Program-made: the position numbers and the translations under genes
Shown here: piece after piece, positions 1 to 9,767 of the stretch
Numbering within the stretch: position 1 is the stretch's first letter
How the letters are laid out: each line of letters starts with the position of its first letter
Notes under the pieces: model-generated
Database searches by the model: none
What the model was told of the DNA's origin: nothing
What the model saw: only the letters and a program-made list of their open reading frames with translations
Assembly: GCA_902702965.1 (NCBI GenBank)
Contig: CACRXP010000048.1
Location: forward strand, 1,428,411 to 1,492,410
Source: Spirometra erinaceieuropaei
Taxonomy: Eukaryota; Platyhelminthes; Cestoda; Diphyllobothriidea; Diphyllobothriidae
Direction of reading: 5' to 3'
Length of the DNA: 64,000 nt

Positions 1-98
1 TGCAGCATTTTTGGACCGGTGACAATGGTAAGCAGGGGTGTTCGCTCGTCCCTGCCTCAAGAGCAGTGCGGACGATATCTGGCTGCACATTACTCGTA

Positions 99-1091
99 CA
101 GTAGATGTGCTAACTCATGAAATGTCACCCAAAATTTCGAAACGCGTTCTCGTTTCGAAAAGATAAATTAAGTAGTGTTGTAAAACTAATCATGATGCAG
201 CATAAATATATAATGGTCCAGTTGCCTCAGGGTGTCGGCTTTCGAAAGAACTTATTTTCGGCTGCATGCAAGATCTATACTCTGCAACAAATGACTACTT
301 AATTAACGTGCAATCTTCTCATTGATTTTCGATGCCCTTGAAAATTCAATTATATTTCATGGAAAACATGCATAAAATACTCATTCTTTTACTTATTCGG
401 TAGAAAATCACGTCTTCTTCCAATTCAATACTCAAAAGAAGAGTATAATTCGGTTTTAAAAAACTTTTCTAATTCCCGAATAATTTTGAACCCGGCATGC
501 TGTTACACTTGCATTCATGGTTTCAAAACTGCAATCTGTATATTTTCCGTTTACGGAAAACCATGCGATTCTCTACGGTGTTAAGGTAAGACCATATGAG
601 TTTCATAAAATTAAGCAGTGGATTTGAGCAACATTGTTAACTTTACAAGCCACATTCGTAAATGCAGATACATGACGTTCCATGAACGGCCATTTAACGG
701 TACTTAAAAATCTCACAATTAGAAACTTTTTTAAAACCGAAGTATACTTTTCTTGTTAGTATTAAATTCGAAAAAGACGTGATTTTTTACCGAATAAGTA
801 AAAGAATGAGTATTTTATGCATGTTTTCCATGAAATATAATTGAATTTTCAAGGGCATCGAAAATCAGTGAGAAGATTGCACGTTAATTAAGTAGTCCTT
901 TTTTGCAGAGTACAGATCTTGCATGCAGCTGAAAATAAGGTATTTCGAAAGCCGATACCCTGAGGTAACTGGATCATTATTGAGTTATGCTGCATTATGA
1001 TTAGTTTTACAACATTATATAATTTATCTTTTCGAAACGAGAACGCATTTCGAAATTTTGGTTGACATTTCATGACTTAGCACATCTACTG
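99..1091. mobile_element. Palindromic TA-flanked element (Tc1/mariner-like MITE), intact
   Basis: A 993-bp element with inverted arms of about 380 bp (99-480 and 715-1091) around a non-palindromic centre. Both ends read CAGTAGATGTGC inward, and TA lies on both sides (97-98 and 1092-1093). The paralogous sequence at 13158-13159 is an empty site with a single TA. TA duplication and CAGT ends are typical of Tc1/mariner elements. No transposase is present, so the copy is non-autonomous. The 61-codon frames in both arms are mirror images created by the palindrome, not genes. Confidence 0.9.
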
Positions 1092-1374
1092 TACTCTTGT
1101 ACTACTCTGCGTAGTAAGGAGATCCTGCGTGGCGTGCTGTTCGCGCGGCATACATACGCACCGACATGCCGCACCTCGACAGGCTGTGCTCAAGTGGGGT
1201 GATTGCAGGCATCAGGCTCGACGCACGCGCTGATACCTGTAATGCACTTGTGCGATTTGATCAGACCCCCGGGAGTTGTTCGGTCGCTGACAATGTCCAC
1301 CTCGTGCCCCACAAACAGGAACGGTGACTTGCCGTCAGAAACATTAGGCGGCATTCCTGCCACTTTCTGTCGGC

Positions 1375-1715
1375 GAGTAGAATGGACACTCACGACTGGA
1401 CAAATTGATTTGTCCGCGTGTTATCACGCACTATACCCACGCAGCCAGTTGGCGCAGCTCACATCGCCCCAAAGTACAAACGGCGCCACCACGCCGGAGG
1501 GACCATTGTGGACCAGGCGGCACAAACCAGGCCTAGCCACGGACGTAGTCCCATCCTCCTCACGATACAGCGATACAAATGTTCACACGTTGGTGCACTT
1601 TATCCGTCTCTGATGATGAACTCCAGTTCGAGCTCGAAAGCTAAGGCCAATAAATCTACGGTTCCCGTGATCATGCCTACCTCTTCTTTTAAGATTAGAC
1701 ACTGTTTCTAACTAT
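1375..1715 (+). mobile_element. Penelope-like element 3' fragment
   Basis: This block is absent from repeat A copy 2 and so is an insertion. Its right part aligns with the region after the GIY-YIG frame in the Penelope copies near 14525 and 33995 (minus), including a hammerhead-like core. No coding sequence survives. Confidence 0.5.
1606..1647 (+). ncRNA. Degenerate hammerhead ribozyme of a Penelope-like element
   Basis: GTCT, then the full core CTGATGA (1610-1616), then stem II GAACTC/GAGCTC with one mismatch and a 6-nt loop, then GAAAG (1636-1640) where GAAAC is expected, then AGGC. The cleavage triplet GTC has become CTA, so this copy is probably inactive. Order and spacing match the better copy at 14525. 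Confidence 0.5.
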
Positions 1716-2009
1716 TCGAGCATTTGTATTAACCACAGTGTCTCATAATTGAATGTCCACGAGCAAACGGAATACTGCATCCCGCATGACTGTTTTATCC
1801 ATCTTCCCAAATAACGGGCAGTATTCTTTCACAGTGTCAGTCAGTGTGTAGAATGCCAACTGCTTCTCTCTGCATTGACTTGCCTTTTTGTGAGACTGCA
1901 ATGGGTAGAAGGAAAGCCAAAATTTATTTACAACTGGCGCCTGCGACCCATGACTATGCGTAGAATGTTAGGAGACCTTCAGGGAGCTGAGGTTCGGGAA
2001 GAGGATTTC

Positions 2010-2308
2010 TGATGCGGCGAAGCTGACTCTCAGGCTACTTCAAACTACGTTGCTTAATTTGGAGGAAGGAAATTCCTATTTAGAGGAATTGAAAACACCC
2101 GTGAATCTGGGACACGCAATCTCTGCCTGCCTCGCCTACTACACTAGAATTTTAAGTAGGCAAGAACGGCAGGATTTATTGGTACCAAAACATTCCGCGA
2201 CTGCTCTTCAGCTGCTTCCTGTCGCTTCATAAGTGAGATAACGAGTGAGAACAATACAACAGATTTGAATTCGTGCAGAAAATCGATGCAGAAACAGCAA
2301 GGTTAGGG
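2010..2308. other. Unassigned sequence between repeat A and Gypsy remnant
   Basis: A short plus frame (2050-2232) has no recognisable motif. Nothing else is seen. Confidence 0.3.
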
Positions 2309-3730
2309 TTATGGGCAAAGTTGGCTAATCGATAAAGTTAGTAACACAAACGCCTTAGGGGAAGAAAGTGAAAAAAACGTCGACGAGATAAACTGAGAAC
2401 TATTATCTGAAACCAGGACTTCTGGTAAGCCATGCTGGCTAAAGATGCGTCGTAGGAAGACGATAGTGGCAGATGCGGTTGCTGGATTCAGCGGAGCAAT
2501 CTCGGGCCATTTCGAGTAGGCGTCAACCAAGATTAGGTAGGAGACTCCGTTAAGTGGGCCAGCGAAGTCGATGTGCACGCGTGACCAGGGCCTCTCTGGT
2601 GGTTTCCAGGGTACTGGCGGTTGACGAGGCGGCATCTTGGCAGCTTGCTGACATCGAGAACAGCGTCAAACCAGGTCGTCGATGTCGCCGTCGATACCCA
2701 GCCAGTAAACAAAACTGCGAGCAAATGACTTCATTCGGCTGGTACCAGGATGAGCGGCATGGGACTGGCGTAGTGCAGTGGGTCGGAGGGAAGATGGGAT
2801 CACCACACGTTCTGCAAACATGAGGCAGGCGTCAACCACAGAAAGCGATGCTCGGCGGAAAGTGTAATCCCGGTGGAAATGCCACGCGCCACAGTGCCGA
2901 CCAGGAGATGGCGGAGATCTCGACTTGGACACTTGCTTGGGCCGTGTAACAGGATGCGATTTGGTCGATGTGACCGTATGGACTGAGAAAGATGAGGCAG
3001 GATTCTGAATCATTGCAGAGTCAGGCTTGAGATTGATCAGCGTTTGGCACTCTGCTGCCAGCTCTTGGAGTGTGGTAGAGTTGTTCTGCTGCACTTTGGA
3101 CAGGAGACGTGTCCGGATATCAGCATCCTTGGGGGACTGGAGGCCGCAGATAAATATAAGGCATTTAAACTGGTCTTCAGTGAGAGAACCGAGTTGAAAA
3201 CGCCCACACTCACGATTGACAATGCCCGCATACGTGATAAAATCATCGGAATCGCGTTTGCACAGCTGCAGGCACTGAAATCGAGTGTTGAAAAGGAATG
3301 ATTGATCACCAAAAACCTGCGACAACGTCTCAACCGTGTCTTTGAAAGCGACCTCTCGCGGATTCTTGGGGAGGATGAAGTTTGCATAACGTTCGTGTTC
3401 AGCCGGACCCAGTTTGCGAAGTAGGAGTCGAACCTTCCATGCATCGTCCTGAGCAGCCAGATCGACAGAGAACAAGTCCTCGTATCGTTTGTACCAGGAC
3501 TCAAAGGTGATATGGGCATGCGGGTCATACAGGAATTCAGTGATGCTGCCGGCAATGTGATCAACAGATTGTGAACCACCAGCCGCGCTTGATTGCCCCA
3601 TGGATGAATTGGATAGCTTGACGGTCAGAGCCTCCATCAGCTTCAGCTGCTGCTGCAACATCTGCTTCAAGTCTGCGTACTCGTCAGCCATTTTATTTGA
3701 AAAACCTGCCATTGTGGCAATATGACCCAA
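2309..3730 (-). pseudogene. Gypsy-type LTR retrotransposon remnant: gag joined to integrase
   Basis: The minus-strand frame from 3730 begins with a gag-like protein (likely start MAGFSNKMADEY, about residue 7). Its helical capsid-like stretch contains YDPHAHITFESWYKRYED. It then enters the start of a zinc knuckle (CGAWHFHRD) and switches in the same frame to an integrase N-terminal HHCC region (LMFAERVVIP, SHAAHPGTSRMKSFARSFVYW). One TGA at 2666-2668 ends the 354-residue frame. The same frame continues past it with CSRCQQAAKMPP and the integrase core: HIDFAGP holds the first catalytic Asp and VSDNSSQF the second. Similarity fades near 2345 before the catalytic Glu. Protease, reverse transcriptase and RNase H are absent. 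It is a defective deletion derivative; LTRs were not delimited. Confidence 0.85.
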
Positions 3731-3890
3731 ATGAGATTAGTGCCACCCCTCCTGGAAAGGATTCGTAGATCAGGTGGCTAAAGCGTTGATTCTACACAGG
3801 TCTTCCCCCTGTTGTCTTGGTTACGAATTCCACCAAGGTCGACGAGGTTGCCCCAGATGGGTCAAAATATTTAAGTTAGTTGCTTACGGA
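3731..3890 (-). other. Probable 5' leader of the Gypsy remnant
   Basis: Non-coding sequence directly upstream of gag in the minus direction. A primer-binding site or LTR edge could not be defined, because no second LTR copy is in the window. Confidence 0.3.
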
Positions 3891-3975
3891 AATGTCAGCA
3901 GTTTGCAGTCAAATCAAGCAATTGGGTCACAGATCTAATGCCACTAGGTAGGGAAAGTGTGTTTTCTGCTTTCTT
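3891..3975 (+). repeat. 85-bp block shared with 14617-14700
   Basis: Both places read gaaatgtcagcagtt, then aatcaagcaa, then tgggtcacaga, and end in aagtgtgttttc. One copy borders the Gypsy remnant and the other follows the Penelope element at 14173-14600. It may be part of an LTR or a small repeat targeted by both. Confidence 0.6.
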
Positions 3976-5384
3976 CTTCTTCATATCCGACTGAAGGACC
4001 CGGCGGTGGCAGCGTCAATAAAAAGGCAGTTCTTAAAATCACAGAAGGCATTTGCATAACCGTTTGCAAGTCATTGGCCAAGGCTTTAACTCAAGGCTGT
4101 TTTGGTGTCTTCGGCCGATCTCTTTCTTTGTGGATGTAAGGGGCATTCGACTGTCAAAGAGAGGACTTACATTGTGCTGTGCATAATTCCTACTCGTCCT
4201 CTCGCTCCCACTCTGTGATAATTGACAGATGAGGACTGTGTCTTGCCTGGTCCATCTGTGCAGTAGGTTCGGAACAGCCGACGAGTTTTTGCAATTAGAA
4301 ATACCTTGGGAACATAGCACTAAGCTCTATTGTATAATCTCCCTGTAGACTGTTCCGCCAGTCTGTAGACGCCACATTTCAAACACTGTCTCAACCACTG
4401 CAGACGGATAGTCCGGGTAGGCAGAAGCCGATCCCAACAAATGACCTGCACTGTTATTGAAGGCCCTAATTTTCCGACTTCTGACGGTTGGTTTACTGTT
4501 GAGGGTTGTACCCGACGAAACGGAGACCATTGTCCCCAAATCCATTTCTCTGGTAGGGGTGTACCTATATCTATCATGAACATTTGTTTACTTAAGCGCT
4601 GCAGACAAGTAGCATCTTAGTGGCAGACTCGAACTTACGAAACCAACGCTTACAGACTTTTCAGTTTGCAGATTGTCGTACAGCATAGGCAGTCAGTCAG
4701 CAGACATTTAATTTCCATAATTATTCACCAAAATCTCATACTCCGCATGGATTTAACGCGAAAAATATTCGGTCTGCCCCATTTACTGTAATTCAGTCAG
4801 AATTCAAACAACTCTGTTGCGAGGTCAGTAGATGGACTGCTACTTCTGTTAACACACGGTCTGCCCTAAATTGCAAGGAACCATTACCGAGAGAGATGGG
4901 CTCCAATTATATCTGCCGGTTATGTTGTCAACTGGGTTTTAATGTCAATGGAATGCCTGTCAGTTAGTGGCCACAGAGAAATAATATCGAGTGATCTTCA
5001 CTGCCTCTAGGCAGACTTGGCTTAGAATAAATTTCGTTTTGATCGTTCCTATTTTATTAAATGATTGTCTTCCACTTGGCCAACCAAACAACCCAGTTGG
5101 CAAACTGTCACACGCATCTTCAATAGTGCTACTTCACCGAATGGCGCAGAGATTTGCATTTCTTCATCGAACCATTAGGATGAATGGATCTGCAAGGAAT
5201 AAACATCCAGCAAAAAGGCGCTTGGGTCAAGGATGTCTGAGAACCTTTCTTCGTGCGAAGAACGCAGAAATAGCTTCCCGTGGTGATGAACACACTCACC
5301 GGGACAGCATCGTGCAGGTAAATCAGGCTGCCACAAGGCGTCAGTTACCGTTTCGCTACTTTGTGGCTATCATTTCACGGTAAC
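3976..5384. other. Unassigned 1.4-kb region
   Basis: Several short frames on both strands (for example 4039-4320 minus and 4991-5383 plus) lack motifs, plausible exon borders or homology that I recognise. No repeat match inside the window was noticed. Confidence 0.3.
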
Positions 5385-5535
5385 GAATGCGCCACCACTG
5401 TCAACGTCTACACCCATTCTATACCAACTCACTGAAAAGGAAAACAGGTTTGTTGAAGATCCGCGCACACTCCCCAGCCAACGTGCCGAAGGCGGACAAG
5501 TCGGCTGTCCTTGGCGATCTCAATGGCTGCCTCGA
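5385..5535 (+). pseudogene. LINE endonuclease fragment
   Basis: About 50 codons resemble the apurinic endonuclease domain of non-LTR retrotransposons: a TVNVYTHS-like strand, then KADKSAVLGDLNG, matching the family motif in which GDFN supplies the catalytic Asp and Asn. A TGA follows at once. No reverse transcriptase follows, so this is a short relic. Confidence 0.5.
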
Positions 5536-5614
5536 CACAGACCATGCAGTCTGAGAGGAAGCTTTCAGTCACTAAGGCATCAACAGCTGTTACAGGAATG
5601 GCGTTCTCCTGCTA

Positions 5615-5812
5615 TACGCTATAGTCTTCCTCTCACCGACACGTCATTTCATCTTCTGATACGGGAGAACGCGACGTGGCCTCACTCTCACTCGCATCTA
5701 GTTGACTGCGTTCTGGTTTGGAGGCGATATCGGCGTGGCATGTGTAGTAGTGCTTGGGTTAGGGTTAGAACGTCGCTACTTGGGTAGAGCTTAAGGAAGG
5801 TATTAGGTAGTG
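5615..5812 (+). repeat. Direct repeat, left copy (possible Penelope pseudo-LTR)
   Basis: About 200 bp repeated at 6503-6718 in the same orientation with about 90% identity, from atacgctatagt through gcttgggttagggttagaac to gggtagagcttaagg. Between the copies lie a Penelope GIY-YIG fragment and two oppositely oriented hammerhead-like sequences. Penelope-like elements carry such terminal repeats (pseudo-LTRs). Confidence 0.65.
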
Positions 5813-5838
5813 GTGAAAATGCGATTCCTGGGTGACAT

Positions 5839-5965
5839 ATCAAAAGAAAGGGAGGCGTTTACCGGGAGAGGTGTATTGGAGGTTTGACGTTTCGAGTAGT
5901 CGATTCTTCTACCCATCTTCCGAGACTGAGCAGTCGGGCACACAGCTTTCTTTATATAGCGCACT
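5839..5965 (-). repeat. Inverted repeat, left arm, with hammerhead-like sequence
   Basis: The reverse complement matches 6380-6505. In the minus direction, 5926-5882 reads GTCT, CGGAAGA (a damaged CTGATGA), stem II GGGTAG/CTACTC (one G-U, no mismatch), GAAAC, GTC. Stem and cleavage site are kept but the core is damaged. Confidence 0.65.
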
Positions 5966-6000
5966 TTGTTTGAACGTACAACTAGGTTGGGGAAACCGGC

Positions 6001-6240
6001 CGACGGCTGCAAACAGGCGTGCACGAGCATAAGTTGGCCGTGCGAAGGTTGGACCCAAAGTCGGAGGCAGCAACTCATGCCACCCAAATGGGACACGTCT
6101 TCAACTTTGACGCCGTTGAAATTGTGGACCGAGGTGATGATCATACGGCAAGGCATATGCAAGAAGCCTGGATGTCTACCGACTGTTCTGTCAACCGCCA
6201 CATCAATTGGCCTCCCCCCTATCTGGTTTTACGGACATTC
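6001..6240 (+). pseudogene. Penelope-like element, GIY-YIG domain C-terminal fragment
   Basis: The plus frame through 6019-6240 encodes a VHEHKLAVRR stretch, then HATQMGHVFNFDAVEIVDRG and QEAWMS, then NRHINWPP. This matches the second half of the GIY-YIG endonuclease module seen more completely at 13829-14173 and 34069-34617 (the HAAEVRR, SGHTFKFDEAEILARG and LESWFN regions). The GIY and YIG strands themselves are missing. The fragment lies between inverted and direct repeats that may be the element's own ends. Confidence 0.7.
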
Positions 6241-6415
6241 TTGACGGGGGACAGTCACGGCGCGGGACAATCGGGGCCGTCAACTATCGCCGCGGCCGCG
6301 GCAGGATTCAGGTCACGGTCACATGCGTGTCGGATGCAGCCACACAGGCGGCATTGGCGAGCCAGGCATCCGACAAAGTGCACCACATAAGGAAAGTTGT
6401 GTGCATGACTGTTCA

Positions 6416-6460
6416 GTCTCTGCAGATGGATAGAAGAAACGACTACTCGAAACGTCAGAC
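6416..6460 (+). ncRNA. Hammerhead-like ribozyme of a Penelope-like element
   Basis: GTCT (6416-6419), CTGCAGA (one short substitution patch from CTGATGA), stem II GGATAG/CTACTC with one mismatch, GAAAC (6449-6453), GTC (6454-6456), AGAC. Stem I GTCT/AGAC is perfect. The altered core makes activity doubtful. It lies in the right arm (6380-6505) of the inverted repeat. Confidence 0.55.
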
Positions 6461-6502
6461 CTCCAATACACTTCTCCCGGTGAACGCCTCCTTTTCTTTT
6501 GA

Positions 6503-6718
6503 TACGCTATAGTCCCCCTCTCACCGACACGTTATTCCATCTTCCGATACGGGAGAACGTGACGTGGCTTCACTCTTACTCACATCGTTGGCATCTACCG
6601 GACTGCGTTCTGGTTTGGAGGCGATATCGACGTGGCATGTGTAGTAGTGCTTGGGTTAGGGTTAGAACATCACTACTCGGGTAGAGCTTAAGGTAGGGAT
6701 TAGGTGGGTAGGGGCTAT
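6503..6718 (+). repeat. Direct repeat, right copy (possible Penelope pseudo-LTR)
   Basis: Partner of 5615-5812, ending in the same gggttagggttagaac and gagcttaaggtag sequence, after which the G/T-rich tract begins. Confidence 0.65.
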
Positions 6719-7400
6719 GGGTTTTAGTGTTTGAGGTTGGGTTATGGGGCTTAGTCTTTGGGTTAGGGTCGTGAACGTTATTGTTTGGATTGGGTTTAGG
6801 GGTCTTAGTGCTTGTGTTAGTGTGTGAACTAAGACTAGGTTTAGGATTTGGACTTGTGATATGATTGGTAGTGTTTGGTTGAGGTTTCGAGTTATGATAG
6901 ATAGCTTTTGACTCAAGGTTAGGTTTAGGATTCGGATTTGTTATTAGGACGAGTGATTGGGTTATGACCAGGATTGTGCGGGTTATCGTTTAGATTAGGG
7001 CAACGAAAATGAGTGGCTATGTAGGGCTTGCGATTAGAGGTCTGGGGTTTTGGGCAGTCGAGTTTTGTTTGTTTGTTTGTTAGGCCTTTAAGTGCTATGA
7101 GGATTACTGCCCAAGGTAGGTTGAGATTGCGCGAGTAAGTGTTTTGGTTTGGGTTAGGAGAATTAGTCCTTGAGTAGATTTAGTAGGGTATGGACTGTGG
7201 TGGGTTTGTTCTTTCGGTTAGGGACGTGCGTTTTACTGCTTGTTTGGGTTTATGATCAGGGGTAGGGTTGTGGGCTAAGTCCAGATTTAGGTTTCGGGCC
7301 CAGGTATTAGTGCGCGGATTATTGTTAAGTTAATGATGGATAATTTTTGGATCCTGGTTTTGTTTAGGATTCGGATTTGTGTTATCAAGATTAGTGCTTG
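6640..7400 (+). repeat. Degenerate TTAGGG-like G/T-rich tract
   Basis: Strong strand asymmetry with many imperfect TTAGGG units (gggttagggttag at 6652, then gggttatggggcttag, gggttagggtcg and gggtttaggggtcttag). Flatworm telomeres are TTAGGG repeats, so this may be interstitial telomeric DNA or a telomere-like minisatellite. It fades after 7400 and weaker patches recur to about 8460. Confidence 0.6.
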
Positions 7401-7499
7401 TGAAAAGGGAGAGGTTCTTCGGAAAAAAATCAAGTTGATGACACCAACCCGTCGTCAGACGAAGTGAAAGTAAGAGAGTGAGACAGTCACACTAGACTA

Positions 7500-7720
7500 G
7501 TTCGACCGTCGATTTCGACGATGTCCACCGTGTGCCCCACAGACTGCCTTGTGGGAGCAGGGACGGTGACTAACGCAGGGGTTTATAGTGCCAGTAGACT
7601 TGCGTAGCATCTACCTACACTCTCTCCTCCTCCCCCGCCTGGGCCCGGTGTCAAGACAGAGTCAAGAAGACCGGAGACGAGGGAGGCCGCAGGTGGATGG
7701 CTCGGACAGTCACACTAAAC
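7500..7720 (+). repeat. Dispersed repeat B, copy 1
   Basis: Shares cgacgatgtccaccgtgtg and the segment gtagacttgc...catctac...ctctctcc...cctgggcccggtgtcaagac with 14893-15200 (minus) and 62990-63180. No coding capacity was recognised. Confidence 0.65.
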
Positions 7721-7914
7721 TAGTAGACGCGACAGGACAAACATTGACGAGCGGACCATTGACGTGTGAGTAGGGACGCGGGCAGGGAGTCATGCTGGGT
7801 TCTGAGCCGGGAGGGTAGGAAAGGGAGGGGGGGAGAGAACAGTTACGGCTCCCCGTGTGGGAGGGGAGGGAGAATGGTAGGTTGGTAGAACTGCGGGCAC
7901 CTGGATTAGCGGCC

Positions 7915-8110
7915 ACTGATGCGGCATGGGCTCGGCTTTGTGAGGCGAGATCTTAGGCCCTCATAATGGGCGTCTAGGTCAACGTGGCGGTTGATGCTGT
8001 CCGCGTTAGAGTGCCATGCCTCTAGGAATTCTCTCGCCCGCTGGGGCAATTGGAACACGGGATGCGATAGATGACGTTAGTCTTTGGGGATAGAACCCTT
8101 TATTTGAGTT
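7915..8110 (-). pseudogene. Penelope-like GIY-YIG fragment with internal deletion
   Basis: In the minus direction one frame reads KTNVIYRIPCSNCP, equivalent to the GIY strand (GVVYRIWCSC in the copy at 13829). After a frame change another reads REFLEAWHSNADSINRHVDL, equivalent to the end of the same domain. The middle of the domain is missing. Confidence 0.65.
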
Positions 8111-8560
8111 AAGACTGTGCGCGGCGAGGACGCATGCTTGTGTCTAGAGCATGAGTAAGGCTCACGCTTTGAATTACGATGATTATGTTTATCGAGTTTT
8201 ATCTGAGGTTAGGTTATGAGAGTTCGTTTTAGGGTCAGAGCTGGTGTTAGGAGAGTAAGCAAGTAGGACCGACTTGTTAGGCGCCCCAAAAAGGACATGA
8301 GAACAGGAAACGCCTGCAACTCGGTTGGCTTTGAGCCAACTTCCAGTGAAATTGGAGTTAGCTTAAGGGTTGGGGTTAGGCTTGATATTACGTTCAAGGC
8401 TACATTTAAAGTTGACGGCAAAGTAAGTCCGGATCAGTCTTACGGTTAAATTTTAGTAATTGAAACAGTAGGATATTTGAGCCCCAGAAAACATTTGAAT
8501 TTCCGCATACTTTTGAACCAGACCCACATTTGAAAATGCACCTGTGGTTTTGAAGCAACT
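8110..8560. other. G/T-rich unassigned stretch
   Basis: Weak gggttagg-type units (for example 8366-8380) but no gene. It resembles decayed continuation of the tract at 6640-7400. Confidence 0.3.
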
Positions 8561-8624
8561 TGCTATATCCTTTTTATGAAGATGAAACTGCGTTTGTGAC
8601 TGATTGGGGGCTTGCTGATACAAA

Positions 8625-8845
8625 TCAGTACTTGCGTCGTGTTTGTCGCTTTCCTGAATATTTTAGATGTAAGCCATCACAATCTTTGTGGCAGACGAGG
8701 ACATCAAGACAGGCCAGCTGGTTGTTCTCCTCTTCCTCCATCATAGAGTGTATGTCCGGGAAGACGGCGTTGAGGTGTTCTTTGAATCCCACCTCCCGAT
8801 CCCGTTCAATGACGACGAAGTTATCATCCACATACCATGGTTTTG
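8625..8845 (-). pseudogene. Penelope-like reverse transcriptase fragment (YVDD motif)
   Basis: The minus strand encodes W-YVDD-NFVVIERD, the catalytic motif C of Penelope-type reverse transcriptase, followed by FKEHLNAVFPDI, then MEEEENNQLACLDVLV, the palm-to-thumb stretch of that family. The frame decays after CHKDCDGLHLKYSGK. Only about 70 residues remain. Confidence 0.8.
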
Positions 8846-8869
8846 ATCTCGGTTACCCTTAGGGAAAAT

Positions 8870-9400
8870 ACTAGAGGTTCGGAGTAAAGTCAGTTCGCGG
8901 GAATTGCAACCGCTCCCGCAGCAATTTGCGACTGTGCGCATGTAGACCGGCATGCACTGTACGCAACGAAGGCGTCCGTGTATCTGCATGCAACTGAAGT
9001 CTAATGTGCGTATGTGCGCACTGATGTGCATGTCCCCGATGGTCTAGCGGTTAGGATTCCTGGCTCTCACCCAGGCGGCCCGGGTTCGACTCCCGGTCGG
9101 GGAGCCGCCTTTTGCCACAGACTGGCTTCAGTACTCTGACTGCTGAGTCTGCTATGTGAAACTCCTACCAATTATTGTCATGCTGTACTTGATTTCTATC
9201 CAACATATGTGAAGTTTAATTCCTCCTAATCAAACGTATCGTCCAGTTACATTATTGGTGCCGAAGGCCCCCTCTTTTCAGATTACCGGTTACGCTTGAA
9301 CGCGCAATGTGCTTCTTTGGCACCATTTTGTTGCTTTACTAGGCCGAATTCCTTTTTGCCCTCATGCTTCAAACATCGTGTTGATACCACTTCTGTTGAT
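8870..9400 (+). repeat. tRNA-Glu cassette repeat, copy 1
   Basis: Sequence on both sides of the tRNA is shared with 11570-12910, 30530-30760 and 35560-36090: upstream blocks rich in gcatgcac, gtccg and caactgaagtctaatgtgc, downstream ccttttgccacagactgg and a distal part near 9250-9390. The unit is at least 500 bp and carries the tRNA in its interior. Confidence 0.7.
9033..9104 (+). tRNA. tRNA-Glu (CTC)
   Basis: A 72-nt cloverleaf. Acceptor TCCCCGA/TCGGGGA pairs at all 7 positions, anticodon stem CCTGG/CCAGG holds loop CTCTCAC (anticodon CTC, 9066-9068), and T stem CCGGG/CCCGG holds TTCGACT. The internal A box (TGGTCTAGCGG) and B box (GGTTCGACTCC) are intact. No intron and no encoded CCA, as expected for a eukaryotic gene. 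Confidence 0.93.
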
Positions 9401-9767
9401 TTAACGCAGTGCGGTCAGGCACTGCCATCAGTGGCTCTATGCTGGGGGTCAGGTTATGAACTTCATCCTATTACTCAGTAAATGCACAGTTGACCGGCGA
9501 TGGCACCGAGGCTTCACTGCTGTCACCAGGGGCTGTCGGAAACTAAGAAATAATTTGTCTAATCGAAATCATCATAAACAACTGTATGACAGTTCAATTA
9601 CCTAAGAGCGGATATGACTCTCAGCAGAGAGTGAAATTATGACAGAAAGACACAGTAAACATTAATAACATATACAACATATTAATACGTTGTTGGATGT
9701 CGCCTTCGCTTTTACTATTGTCGCAAATCGGAAGTACATGAAAATCGATAATTTGTCTATGGTGGTT
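9400..9767. other. Unassigned spacer
   Basis: AT-rich; no gene, repeat partner or clear signal seen. Confidence 0.3.

Larger units (their letters stand above)
1..2010. repeat. Dispersed repeat A, copy 1 (interrupted)
   Basis: Bases 1-98, 1092-1372 and about 1735-2010 match 13060-13665 in the same order, with roughly 85-90% identity by eye. Two insertions break this copy: a palindromic TA element (99-1091) and a Penelope 3' fragment (about 1375-1715). No protein is recognised. The repeat carries the block reading caatgtccacc...gtgccccaca that also occurs in repeat B. Confidence 0.75.

Noticed and set aside
117..302. 61-codon open frame, with a mirror partner at 888-1073 on the other strand
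   Set aside because: The two frames are the two arms of a palindromic element; similarity follows from the inverted repeat and there is no codon-level evidence for a protein.
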